The notes beneath the pieces are model-generated. The model made no database searches and was not told the origin of the DNA. It saw only the letters and a program-made list of their open reading frames with translations. A stretch of 64,000 bases of DNA from Oceanospirillales bacterium. Its GTDB lineage: Bacteria; Pseudomonadota; Gammaproteobacteria; Pseudomonadales; Endozoicomonadaceae. The position numbers and the translations under genes were made by a program. Positions 8,343 to 16,983 of this stretch are shown piece after piece; the first letter of the stretch is position 1, and the number at the start of each line of letters is the position of its first letter. The DNA is taken from the NCBI GenBank assembly GCA_004762125.1, contig SIHQ01000026.1, forward strand, positions 1 to 64,000. Reading direction: 5' to 3'.

Positions 8343-9505
8343 TGCTGCTCCCAGATCTTTGTATAAAGGGAGACAATCTCTTCTTTGCTTGCTTGGCGAG
8401 GATTATTTCCAGGAGAACCTGAAGCTACAGCCTGTTCTGCCATCAATTCAATGCTGTTAAAAAAGACTGCTTTATCAATGCCAAACTCGGCAAAACCTGG
8501 AACCTGTAATTCTTTATTAATAGCGGTCAGTTCTGATAACAGCTTTTCATTGGCTACTGCATCACTGTCATCGGCATTCGCAACAGTCATTGCTCTAGCG
8601 CAATCGGCGTACCGTTCACTGGCGGCTTCTATAGAAAACTCTGTCACTGCAGGTAATAACATGGCATTGCTCAAACCATGGGGTACATGAAAATGAGCAC
8701 CAATTGGGCGACTCATACCGTGTACAAGAGCAACAGAAGCATTTGAGAAAGCGATACCGGCCAGAGTTGCTCCCAGCATCATGGCTTCACGAGCTTTTCG
8801 GTTATCCGGCTCATGATAAACACGACGTAGGTTTGGAGCGATCAGAGTCATTGCCTGCAAAGCTTGAGTATCACTGTAAGAGTTAGCTTTGCGACTGACG
8901 TAAGCTTCCATTGCATGAGTTAGCGCATCAATACCTGTATCAGCTGTAACTCGTGAAGGCAGAGAGAGAGTCAGTTCATAATCCACCAGTGCAGCCACCG
9001 GCATAAAACCTAGCCCGGCACAGAGCATTTTCTCATCACTTTTTACATTGGTGATGATCGTAAAACGAGTAGCCTCCGAACCTGTTCCTGCCGTGGTTGG
9101 TATAGCAATAATAGGCAAACCCGTTTCACTGACATCTCTTGGGAAGCGGTAGTCAGACATTTCACCGCCAAACTTGCCAAGAATAGAGATAGCCTTAGCA
9201 CTGTCTATCGGGCTGCCACCACCCAGAGCAATAATAGAGTCGTAGTCACCTTCCTGAACCATAGCCACTCCAGCCAGAATAGACTCATCCGTGGGCTCAG
9301 GCAGGCAGTCAGCAAATAGACCGGCACTTACGCCCTTCTCCTGAAGAGATGACTTTATTTGATCAACATAACCAAGCTGACTCATCATTTGATCAGTCAC
9401 AATCAAAGGCTTATGGCAGTTAAACTTATCCAGCACGCTAGCTACTTCTCTGCTGGCCCCGGCACCAACCTGCATCACTCTGGGAAGAACAATAACGGAT
9501 GACAT
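8339..9505 (-). CDS. Iron-containing alcohol dehydrogenase
   Basis: 388 residues; group III (Fe-dependent) NAD(P) alcohol dehydrogenase, related to FucO lactaldehyde reductase and AdhB. Visible are the nucleotide-binding GGGSPIDSAKAI, the TTAGTGSEATRF loop, and the metal-ligand region with TGIDALTHAMEAYVS and HGMSRPIGAHFHVPHGLSNAMLLP, whose histidines bind the iron. It is tightly packed between the kinase (3 bp gap) and mmsA (4-bp overlap). In the operon it would reduce or oxidise the short aldehyde/alcohol released by the aldolase. Which direction is used cannot be read from sequence. Confidence 0.9.
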   Translation of the reverse strand: MSSVIVLPRVMQVGAGASREVASVLDKFNCHKPLIVTDQMMSQLGYVDQIKSSLQEKGVSAGLFADCLPEPTDESILAGVAMVQEGDYDSIIALGGGSPIDSAKAISILGKFGGEMSDYRFPRDVSETGLPIIAIPTTAGTGSEATRFTIITNVKSDEKMLCAGLGFMPVAALVDYELTLSLPSRVTADTGIDALTHAMEAYVSRKANSYSDTQALQAMTLIAPNLRRVYHEPDNRKAREAMMLGATLAGIAFSNASVALVHGMSRPIGAHFHVPHGLSNAMLLPAVTEFSIEAASERYADCARAMTVANADDSDAVANEKLLSELTAINKELQVPGFAEFGIDKAVFFNSIELMAEQAVASGSPGNNPRQASKEEIVSLYTKIWEQQ

Positions 9506-9508
9506 AAC

Positions 9509-11095
9509 TCAGACTCCCATGGGTATTTTTATTTTGATTGACACTTTCTCGATTCTTTTTTCAGCTGTCTCTTCTGAAATGTCCCGTAACTGCAGTTGTT
9601 CACAATAATCAGTCATCAATTCAACCAACAACTGATAACGTTGATATCGTTTCTGATAAGTAGCCTGTGGTTTTTTATTAGGCTGATGATGTCTGTCCAG
9701 TGTCGTCATGGCATCAACACCTTCCTGATAATCATTAAACAAACCAATTCCAACACCTGCAGCCATTGCTGCTCCTTTGGCACCTATTTCCAACCCGTGA
9801 GGTATAGAGACCGGAATATCCAAAATATCTGCGAACATCTGAGACCAGACTTCACTTCTTGAACCTCCTCCGGTCAGCCTGGCTGAATCGAAGTGGGCAC
9901 CCGCAGCAATCAGCCTGTTAACATGGCTCAAATGACCAAATGCAACGCCTTCATAGAGAGACTTAAGCATTTCAGCTTTTCCCTGACCTCCCGAAATCCC
10001 AAAAAAACTAGCCCGCATTTTCGGATGTTCATTGGATCCATGAAGAAAGGGATGATAAATAGGCAGATTGTCACTCAGTGGAATATCGGTGAGCAGCTCG
10101 TTACAGGCTTCAAATACTGAGCGACCTATTTTCTTTGCAGCGCTCTTCTCCTCTACAAAAAACTCGTTTAAAAACCAGTCCAGATTCGTAGCCGATGTCG
10201 CACTGGATTCAATGGCCATAAATCGTTTCTGATCAAAAACGCAGGACATAAAGAGTGCTGGGTTATTGATTGGTTTATCCGTAATTACCTGATTAATACT
10301 CCAGGTTCCGGCAATAATTGAAGCCTGCCCTGTGTTAACGACTCCTGAGCCAAGAGCACTGGCCACAACATCAAATAGACCCGCCACGACAGGAGTACCT
10401 TGTACAAGTCCTGTTTCATTGGCAGTCAGCTCACTAACTGCACCGACTATATCGGTACTGTTTAACAGCGGTGGAAGAAATTCATCTGCCTCGGGCATGC
10501 CATAAAGCCGAAGTAATTTTTCGCTGTATCGTTTCTGCTGCATATCCAACAGACCGGCGCCACTGGCATCGGTGTAATCTGTTGCGATAACGCCGGTCAA
10601 ACAGAAATTAATATAGTCCTTGCAGAAAAAAGCCGTTCCAATTTCTCGGTATATAGAAGGTCGGTGACGTTTTAACCATGCCAGAATCATTCCGGTTTGA
10701 GCAGACCAAATCCCTTGAAGATTGATAGGGTAGATAGCTTCATTTTTACCTTCGCGCTTCCACTCAGCAACCAGGTCAGTAGCTCGTGAATCAAGTGAAG
10801 GGATTGCCAGAAGAGGCTGTTTTTTCCTGTCTAGAAGATAAAGTCCATTCCCCTGGCCACTACAACCTACCGCAGCAATTTGCTCGGGCTTAACATCCGC
10901 TTTTAACAGTAATTTCCTGATCGCTCTGGCAGTCTGCTGCCAGACTTCATCCATGTCCCGCTCAACGCAACCGGGAGCCGGATACAGAGTTTTCACAGGC
11001 TCGGCAGTTACCGCAATTTCATCTCCGGACAGAGAAAATAAAGCTGCCTTGGTTACAGTATTGCCATTATCCAAACCAAGCAGATACTGCTGCAT
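9509..11095 (-). CDS. FGGY-family carbohydrate kinase (LyxK/EryA-like)
   Basis: 528 residues from the ATG at 11095, which has an excellent AAAGGTGA Shine-Dalgarno sequence; a longer frame from 11137 is less likely. FGGY kinases transfer phosphate from ATP to sugars or polyols. The first domain opens with LLGLDNGNTVTKAALF and continues with VGCSGQGNGLYLLD. The second holds GTPVVAGLFDVVASALGSG and the ATP-side LTGGGSRSEVWSQM. Overall it resembles L-xylulose kinase (LyxK) and erythritol kinase (EryA) more than glycerol or xylulose kinase. It sits between the aldolase and alcohol dehydrogenase genes, consistent with an early phosphorylation step. The substrate is undetermined. Confidence 0.87.
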   Translation of the reverse strand: MQQYLLGLDNGNTVTKAALFSLSGDEIAVTAEPVKTLYPAPGCVERDMDEVWQQTARAIRKLLLKADVKPEQIAAVGCSGQGNGLYLLDRKKQPLLAIPSLDSRATDLVAEWKREGKNEAIYPINLQGIWSAQTGMILAWLKRHRPSIYREIGTAFFCKDYINFCLTGVIATDYTDASGAGLLDMQQKRYSEKLLRLYGMPEADEFLPPLLNSTDIVGAVSELTANETGLVQGTPVVAGLFDVVASALGSGVVNTGQASIIAGTWSINQVITDKPINNPALFMSCVFDQKRFMAIESSATSATNLDWFLNEFFVEEKSAAKKIGRSVFEACNELLTDIPLSDNLPIYHPFLHGSNEHPKMRASFFGISGGQGKAEMLKSLYEGVAFGHLSHVNRLIAAGAHFDSARLTGGGSRSEVWSQMFADILDIPVSIPHGLEIGAKGAAMAAGVGIGLFNDYQEGVDAMTTLDRHHQPNKKPQATYQKRYQRYQLLVELMTDYCEQLQLRDISEETAEKRIEKVSIKIKIPMGV

Positions 11096-11178
11096 AAACG
11101 TCACCTTTCTTTTTATTTTTATGGAAGGCATGAACAAGTCAGTGCATATCTACTATTAACACCAGTCATTTCTTGATG

Positions 11179-12021
11179 CTACTGGGAATGATAAATATCC
11201 CAAGCCTTCTCGGAACTTACCCCATCATGAATCATCGCCATAAATGCCTTTACCACCTGACGAGGATTATCATGTTGATAAATATTTCGGCCATAAACCA
11301 TACCCATAGCACCCTGATCCAATAACTCACGAGCTTTTCCAAAAACGCCTTTCAGGTCTTCCTTGCCACCACCTCGTACCAGAACTGGACACCTTGCTGC
11401 CTCAACCACTTTATGGAAATCTGCAGCTTCAGCCGTTGGATCGGCTTTGATGATATCGGCCCCCATTTCGCGAGCTAGCCTGACCAAAGTTACAATTTTC
11501 TCCAGATCACCATCCACCATGTAACCGCCACGAATACTGTTGTCCTGCATAACCAGCGGCTCAATCATTAATGGCATTCCGTATTTATCACAATCACTTC
11601 TTATACGGCTTATATTGTCTACACACTGGCGAAATAGTTCAGGTTCACCCGGTAGCATAAAGAGGTTAACGACCACGCAAGCAGCATCCATCTGCACAGC
11701 AGGCAAAACCGGATCATGACTGTTCTGCAATTGCGCCCACATAACGTCGTGGATCTTATCGTTATAGGGGTTGCCCATGTCGACTCGCATAACCAAAGCC
11801 GGTTTATCTTTCCCTTCAACTTCTTGTAGTAGATCACACTGACCATAATTCAGCTGAATAGCATCAGGAGCAGCATCAACCAGCTGATTCACTACCTTAC
11901 CCATATCTTCCAGACCATCCATAAAGGAGGGTTCGTTGCAGACACCATGATCGATGGCAACATCGAGACATCGGCCCTGTTTAAATAACCGCTTCATACG
12001 GACTTTTTTAGTGAGATACAT
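11179..12021 (-). CDS. Class I aldolase of the DeoC/FbaB/LsrF family
   Basis: 280 residues, TIM-barrel family. Visible are the early DVAIDHG motif (Asp24, His25), the Schiff-base lysine in DIIKADPT (Lys192), the phosphate-binding LVRGGGK and the C-terminal GMVYGRNIYQ. These match class I FbaB/LsrF-type enzymes, which cleave or thiolyse phosphorylated ketoses, commonly yielding dihydroxyacetone phosphate. The gene lies between the GlpD-like dehydrogenase and the kinase, so the likely substrate is a ketose phosphate made by those two. LsrF itself acts on a phosphorylated AI-2 derivative, but no LsrABCD/K/R-type set accompanies it here, so an AI-2 role is less likely. Confidence 0.85.
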   Translation of the reverse strand: MYLTKKVRMKRLFKQGRCLDVAIDHGVCNEPSFMDGLEDMGKVVNQLVDAAPDAIQLNYGQCDLLQEVEGKDKPALVMRVDMGNPYNDKIHDVMWAQLQNSHDPVLPAVQMDAACVVVNLFMLPGEPELFRQCVDNISRIRSDCDKYGMPLMIEPLVMQDNSIRGGYMVDGDLEKIVTLVRLAREMGADIIKADPTAEAADFHKVVEAARCPVLVRGGGKEDLKGVFGKARELLDQGAMGMVYGRNIYQHDNPRQVVKAFMAMIHDGVSSEKAWDIYHSQ

Positions 12022-12049
12022 TACTTGCTCTCCATATTTTTATTTTCGT

Positions 12050-13834
12050 TCAATGTACAAAGGTTTCGACCAGATCAGGTGTACTAACCTTGTCAGTCAC
12101 GCAGCTAGAAAATTTAAGAGATCGTTCTGACAGCGTCTTATAATCAACGCCGTGATACTGCTCGAGATAAGAGAGGGCATTACCAAACTCCACTTCTTGT
12201 TGTTCATGATTCCACTGTTTAATATCAGCCATCTGTCCATTTAATTCGCGAATAATGTCAAGATTCAGATCTCCACTGATGGCTAATGATGTCCTTCTCA
12301 AAATCAGATCTGTCAGACATTCAACCTGTTCTTTTTCTATAAGAAACCGAATCTCTCCCGTTGAATAATCTTGATGGCTATCAAGCGGCTGATTTGATTT
12401 ATCAGCAAGATAATCAGCCAGATGCAAGGCATGTGTTCCGTAACGAGCCAGAAGCGCTTCCGCCCGTTGCTCTGAACAACGGCATTGCTCACTAATCTTC
12501 TTAAGCCATTGTTTTCTCTCAAAAACTGTTTCAGGAAACCCTTTGCCACCACCGATGGCAATGTTCTCTGTGGATGTTGTTCTAGAAAGTCCTAACTCTG
12601 AAAGCGTCCTATCAGCAACCTGTTCGCCGAAAGCCCGGAAAGTTGTCCATTTGCCACCCACCAAAGAAAAGATCGGGAAGGTTCTATCATGATCAGCAGG
12701 AAGAACCTGACAACTATGATTTCTGGATATTTGTCCGGTAGTAGATGTATTACTGGATGGCAGTGGACGTACACCGCTGAATCGGTAGAGAACCTGTTCC
12801 GGGGTGATTTCAATCGCCGGGAAAATATATTTCAGGGACTCCAAAATGTAATGTTCTTCTTCTGGTGTGCAGTGAACTCCGTCAGGAGACGACACTGGCA
12901 AGTCAGTGGAACCAACCAACACATTCCCCATATAGGGAAATAGAATACAAACACGCCCTTCCGCATTTTCGAAATACACCATACCGTCACCAGTTGCTCG
13001 ATATAGATCATCGTTCCTGACGATCAGGTGCGAACCTTTGGTTCCACCAATAAAGTCAGTGCTTTTATCAAAATTGCGGTTGGTGTTATCAATCCATGCC
13101 CCGGTAGCGTTAACAACCAAGTCAGGCTCAATGCAGATTTCTTCTTCAGTAAGAGTGTCTTTAATAACCAGCTTCTGGCCGTCAGATCTTAGCAATCGGG
13201 CATAATTAAGAGCTATTGCTGAATCTGAAGCTTCTTCTGCATCAGTTACCAGCTCCATCCCCAGTCTTTCCGGAAAACTGATCCAGGCATCGTAATACGT
13301 TGCACTGCACACCGCATTTTTATTAAAGAAAGACCATTTTTTAAACGTTTCTTTTTTGGAATGAAAACGGTGCTTTGGCATTGTTGTTCTACCACGGGTA
13401 AAAAAGTCATAAAACGACAACCCAAGCTTAATAATCAATGCTCCTCGCTTTGACGGTTTTTCATTTAAACCGAAGAACTTCAACGTAGTAGCCAGCACAC
13501 CATCCACCCAAGAGAAAATGGGGATAGTCGTTGGTAAAGGAAAAACGTAATGGCGGGCATTGTTCAGCAACAAGTTCCTTTCATGCAGTGACTCCTTTAC
13601 CAATGCAAACTCACCATTTTCCATATAACGAAGCCCACCATGAATCATTCTGGAGGGTGCTGAGCTGGCTGCACTGCAATAGTCGCTTTGCTCTACCAGT
13701 AATACATCAACACCCTGTAGTGACAATTCTCGAAATAAGCCGATGCCATTGATACCGCCACCAATAATCACCACTGATTTCTTCGAGTGTTTTTTCAGCC
13801 GTTCAATTTTTCCCTGTCGCGTTCTTACATTCAT
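12050..13834 (-). CDS. GlpD-like FAD-dependent (polyol-)phosphate dehydrogenase
   Basis: 594 residues, somewhat longer than GlpD. The N-terminal FAD-binding motif VVIIGGGINGIGLFRE (about residues 21-36) is followed by the family segment SSAPSRMIHGGLRYME. VVNATGAWIDN, GTKGSHLIV, FPYMGNVLVGSTD and YRFSGVRPLP are all characteristic of the glycerol-3-phosphate dehydrogenase family, and GGKWTTFRAFGEQVAD ends the catalytic part. A C-terminal helical domain follows. In erythritol loci a relative (EryB) oxidises erythritol phosphate, so a polyol-phosphate substrate is plausible. It would follow the FGGY kinase and feed the aldolase. Plain glycerol-3-phosphate oxidation remains possible. Confidence 0.85.
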   Translation of the reverse strand: MNVRTRQGKIERLKKHSKKSVVIIGGGINGIGLFRELSLQGVDVLLVEQSDYCSAASSAPSRMIHGGLRYMENGEFALVKESLHERNLLLNNARHYVFPLPTTIPIFSWVDGVLATTLKFFGLNEKPSKRGALIIKLGLSFYDFFTRGRTTMPKHRFHSKKETFKKWSFFNKNAVCSATYYDAWISFPERLGMELVTDAEEASDSAIALNYARLLRSDGQKLVIKDTLTEEEICIEPDLVVNATGAWIDNTNRNFDKSTDFIGGTKGSHLIVRNDDLYRATGDGMVYFENAEGRVCILFPYMGNVLVGSTDLPVSSPDGVHCTPEEEHYILESLKYIFPAIEITPEQVLYRFSGVRPLPSSNTSTTGQISRNHSCQVLPADHDRTFPIFSLVGGKWTTFRAFGEQVADRTLSELGLSRTTSTENIAIGGGKGFPETVFERKQWLKKISEQCRCSEQRAEALLARYGTHALHLADYLADKSNQPLDSHQDYSTGEIRFLIEKEQVECLTDLILRRTSLAISGDLNLDIIRELNGQMADIKQWNHEQQEVEFGNALSYLEQYHGVDYKTLSERSLKFSSCVTDKVSTPDLVETFVH

Positions 13835-13943
13835 AACTTTGACTCAACTAAAAGGCTGCTGAAAAACTCTAGGCAAGAGAATCCCGCAAAAGTAGTAACA
13901 ACTTTTGTCTTCAAATGACTTTTAAGTAAGCGTATTTCTGTTT

Positions 13944-14912
13944 TTAGAAGTACGCGGCCAATGCAGAACTTATTTTATCTAGCTCACTGCCTGACAAGTC
14001 AACCTGTCCAGCCACTGCATTTTCATTTGCTTGTTGAGCATTCCTTGCTCCACACAGGGCAAACATTTGATTCGAACGAGCAATGGTCCAGGCAATGACT
14101 AATTGCCCCAGAGTAATCCCATGTTGATCAGCCACTGGCTGCATGCTAGCAAGCATGCTAGCTATTTTTATGCGGTTTTCCTGACTGAATCGTGGATCTT
14201 CAATACGCTGATCGTCACCACTGAACTGTCTTTCAGGGCCAATCTTTCCGGTCAACAATCCTTGAGCCAAAGGCGAATAGCTGAGAATAGATACGTTATT
14301 CTTCTCGCTCATCGGAAGGAGCTCTTGCTCAATATCCCGATCCAGCATGCTGTACTTCTCCTGAATGCAATCCAGGGTTCCAGCAGACAGATAATCGTTC
14401 ATCTCATCTTTATTAACGTTACTGATACCAATGGCTCGAATTTTTCCTTCCTGTTTTAGCTTTGTAAGCACTTCCATTGTTTCCGAAATCGGAGTGGTTG
14501 GATCTTGCCAGTGAGTAATATAGAGATCGATATAATCGGTACTCAAACGCTTCAGACTTTGCTCCAGTTCATGGCGAATAGAATCCTCACCGAGGTAGCG
14601 ATGAACCGGCTTACCTTCTTCATCGAAAAAGTGATTACCTTTATCGGTATGCCAGACAAGACCGCACTTGGTGGCTAAAACCACTTTATCTCTGCGACCT
14701 TTAATGGCTTGTCCGACCAATTCTTCAGAACGACCAAGGCCGTAAGCCGGAGCTGTGTCTATCAGGTTCACACCACTGTCCAGTGCCGCATGAATGGCCG
14801 CAATAGAGTCACTATCATTACCACCACCCCACATCCATCCACCCATAGCCCAAGTGCCAAGGCCTATAACAGAGGTTTCAATATCAGTTGTGCCGAGCTT
14901 CTTATATTTCAT
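13944..14912 (-). CDS. Aldo/keto reductase
   Basis: 322 residues; NADPH-dependent (beta/alpha)8 oxidoreductase. Conserved features include GTWAMGGWMWGG near the start, the catalytic Asp-Tyr-Lys-His set in LIDTAPAYGLGRSEE (Asp, Tyr), VVLATKCG (Lys) and DLYITHWQDP (His), and the cofactor loops SYSPLAQGLLTGKIG and AIGISNVN. The length is normal. It sits in the catabolic operon between the regulator and the GlpD-like gene. A role in interconverting the incoming sugar with its polyol, or in aldehyde detoxification, is an inference from location. Confidence 0.9.
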   Translation of the reverse strand: MKYKKLGTTDIETSVIGLGTWAMGGWMWGGGNDSDSIAAIHAALDSGVNLIDTAPAYGLGRSEELVGQAIKGRRDKVVLATKCGLVWHTDKGNHFFDEEGKPVHRYLGEDSIRHELEQSLKRLSTDYIDLYITHWQDPTTPISETMEVLTKLKQEGKIRAIGISNVNKDEMNDYLSAGTLDCIQEKYSMLDRDIEQELLPMSEKNNVSILSYSPLAQGLLTGKIGPERQFSGDDQRIEDPRFSQENRIKIASMLASMQPVADQHGITLGQLVIAWTIARSNQMFALCGARNAQQANENAVAGQVDLSGSELDKISSALAAYF

Positions 14913-14955
14913 AGTCTCTTTCCTGGCTCATTGTCGCTCAATAAACCACGTCGTT

Positions 14956-15930
14956 TTATTTAATATTCTTTTCGAGTACATCCAACACGCCAAGAGATGT
15001 ACTTTCATCGGTAATCAATGTTTTCAGCCGGCCACTTCTCAGAGCACCACAAATCGGTCCCACTTTGTCAGGTCCAGCGGATACACCAATGGACAAGGGA
15101 ACGCCTTGAAGTTCATCCAACGTTAATCCAACCAGTTTGTCGTTGTATGATGGCAGACAAGGGAAACCTTGTGAGTCAAAAAGGTGAGCAAACAGATCTC
15201 CCGTTGCATCGGCTTTTTCGATCTCTTTCCTTTCACTGGCAGAAGCTGGATACAAATCAAAATAGCTTGAATTGTCAGGCAAGATCGAACCAATACCCAG
15301 TAGGGCGATGTCTGCCTGTCGAGCCTGATCGAGAATATCTTTTGTCTGTCGTACTTCCAGCAGCATGTTTCGTTCAGCAGCACTGTCTGCAAACAAAGGC
15401 GCGTGGAGCTGTCGAGCCTTTCCTCCCAATCGTTCTGCCAATTGGCTGGCAAGGTGATTCACGTCGGTGTAATGCTTGCCCTGAACACCACCGGTTGCAG
15501 GAACAACGGTTATGTTTCTGTAATCCCGTCTTGGGCGAATCTCGTCAACAATCGCACTGACTGCCTTACCGCCACTGATACAGATGGTGCAGTTATCTTT
15601 CAAATTCTCCAGCAAATAGCTGGCTGCTGCCGCTCCGGCAGACTTCACCATCATGTCAGTATCAGTAGAAAAGTCCGGCGCAATGACCACATCGGAAATA
15701 CTGCTGACGGCTCTGATACGTTGTTCGATATCAAAAAGGTGCTTGAACGGCGTGTTAATACTGATTTCTATCCAGCCCTGTGCTTTGGCCTGACGAATAA
15801 TCCGGTTAACTTTGGCAGTGGACAGACCCAGCGACTTGGCGATGTCTGCCTGACTGCGCTCCTCTATATAATGCAGACTGATCACCTTGGTAAAAAGTCT
15901 GGCATTGTCAAAGTCAGTAATACTGTTCAT
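14956..15930 (-). CDS. SorC/DeoR-type sugar-binding transcriptional regulator
   Basis: 324 residues. The N-terminal helix-turn-helix (SQADIAKSLGLSTAKVNRIIRQAKAQG, cut here for description) and the large C-terminal sugar-phosphate-binding domain with LGIGSILPD and the GVSAGPDKVGPI segment are those of the SorC family (SorC, LsrR, EryD, DeoR of Bacillus). Such proteins repress sugar operons and are released by a phosphorylated pathway intermediate. The gene lies inside the operon between permease and aldo/keto reductase, so it is probably autoregulatory. The repeated 14-bp sequence at the operon promoter is the best candidate operator. Confidence 0.88.
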   Translation of the reverse strand: MNSITDFDNARLFTKVISLHYIEERSQADIAKSLGLSTAKVNRIIRQAKAQGWIEISINTPFKHLFDIEQRIRAVSSISDVVIAPDFSTDTDMMVKSAGAAAASYLLENLKDNCTICISGGKAVSAIVDEIRPRRDYRNITVVPATGGVQGKHYTDVNHLASQLAERLGGKARQLHAPLFADSAAERNMLLEVRQTKDILDQARQADIALLGIGSILPDNSSYFDLYPASASERKEIEKADATGDLFAHLFDSQGFPCLPSYNDKLVGLTLDELQGVPLSIGVSAGPDKVGPICGALRSGRLKTLITDESTSLGVLDVLEKNIK

Positions 15931-15957
15931 CCAATACCCTTGAATTCGATTCCGCGT

Positions 15958-16983
15958 TTAACGGCTGCTGCGTTTATTATGAAGAATTTGGTCGATGGAT
16001 ACTGCACTCAGCAGAATCAATCCCTTGATCAGATCCTGCCAATAAACAGATACATTCAACAAGATCATGGAACTGGAAACAATTGATAGCAGTGCGATAC
16101 CCAGAATAGCGCCCAGTACACTACCCTCACCGCCTTTCAAGCTGGCCCCACCGATAACAGCAGCGGCAATAATATTCAGCTCCAGCCCGACACCAAAGTT
16201 AGGGGTGGCTGCACCAAACTTAGACATATAAATGATGCCTGCAAAACCCGCCAGTGTGGAACAGAGAATAATGGCGCCCAGCTTCACTCTATTGGTATTT
16301 ATGCCGGAGTATTCAGCCGCTTTTTCATTACTGCCGGTATAGAAAACCTTTCGGAAAGCAGAAGCGTTTCTGAGTAAATAATCGCTGATTATAATGACTA
16401 CAAAGAACACGATAATAACGAAAGGCACACCGTACACTGAACCCTGACCGATGAATTTAAACTCGGGCGGAAGGGTAAATAAAGAAAGTGGCGTTCCCTG
16501 GGTAATGATCATGCTCAGGCCACGGGAAATCCCCATAAGCGCCAACGTCGCTATAAAAGTATGTAACCCAATTCGTGTAACAGTGAGTCCGGTCAGATAG
16601 CCCATGAACGAACAGCTACCAATACTGATCAGGCTGGCTAGCCAAGGATTTATTCCCATCAAGAATAGTTTTCCGGCGATCACCATCGCCAGACACATGA
16701 CAGCACCGACCGACAGGTCAATTCCGCCAACAATAATCAACACGGTCATGCCCACAACTACGATGCCTTCAGTGGCAAACGACAGCATCATGGCCTTCAT
16801 GTTGGCCCAGGTCAGGAAATAGGGAGAGGCAAAGCTCATGGCGATAAAGATCGCCGCAATAATCAGAATCAATGTTGCTTCGCGCATATTGCCGAAGCCA
16901 CTCAGCAAGTTCCCCTTTTTTAAAGGTTCCCCCGGTGCCGAGCCCAAAACATTAATACTGTGATTCGTTCCCGGATTACTCAT
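15958..16983 (-). CDS. ABC sugar transporter permease (RbsC family)
   Basis: 341 residues, multi-helix inner-membrane permease of the ribose/xylose/AI-2 (RbsC) class. Recognisable segments are FATEGIVVVGMTVLIIVGGIDLSVGA in pieces (conserved GGIDLSVGA), LHTFIATLALMGISRGLSM and the late AAAVIGGASLKGGEGSVLGA motif that contacts the ATPase. A polar N-terminal extension of about 30 residues precedes the first helix. The start overlaps the stop of the ATPase gene by 4 bp. With only one permease in the cluster, a homodimer is expected. Confidence 0.92.
   Translation of the reverse strand: MSNPGTNHSINVLGSAPGEPLKKGNLLSGFGNMREATLILIIAAIFIAMSFASPYFLTWANMKAMMLSFATEGIVVVGMTVLIIVGGIDLSVGAVMCLAMVIAGKLFLMGINPWLASLISIGSCSFMGYLTGLTVTRIGLHTFIATLALMGISRGLSMIITQGTPLSLFTLPPEFKFIGQGSVYGVPFVIIVFFVVIIISDYLLRNASAFRKVFYTGSNEKAAEYSGINTNRVKLGAIILCSTLAGFAGIIYMSKFGAATPNFGVGLELNIIAAAVIGGASLKGGEGSVLGAILGIALLSIVSSSMILLNVSVYWQDLIKGLILLSAVSIDQILHNKRSSR

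Noticed and set aside
11179-12021. AI-2 degradation (lsr) locus, suggested by the LsrF-like aldolase, RbsABC-like importer and SorC regulator
   Set aside because: The kinase is LyxK/EryA-like, there is only one permease gene instead of LsrC plus LsrD, LsrG is missing, and GlpD-like, MmsA and iron dehydrogenase genes are not part of lsr operons.
15403-16086. 227-codon frame opposite the SorC and permease genes
   Set aside because: It spans two confidently assigned genes on the other strand and encodes no recognisable domain.
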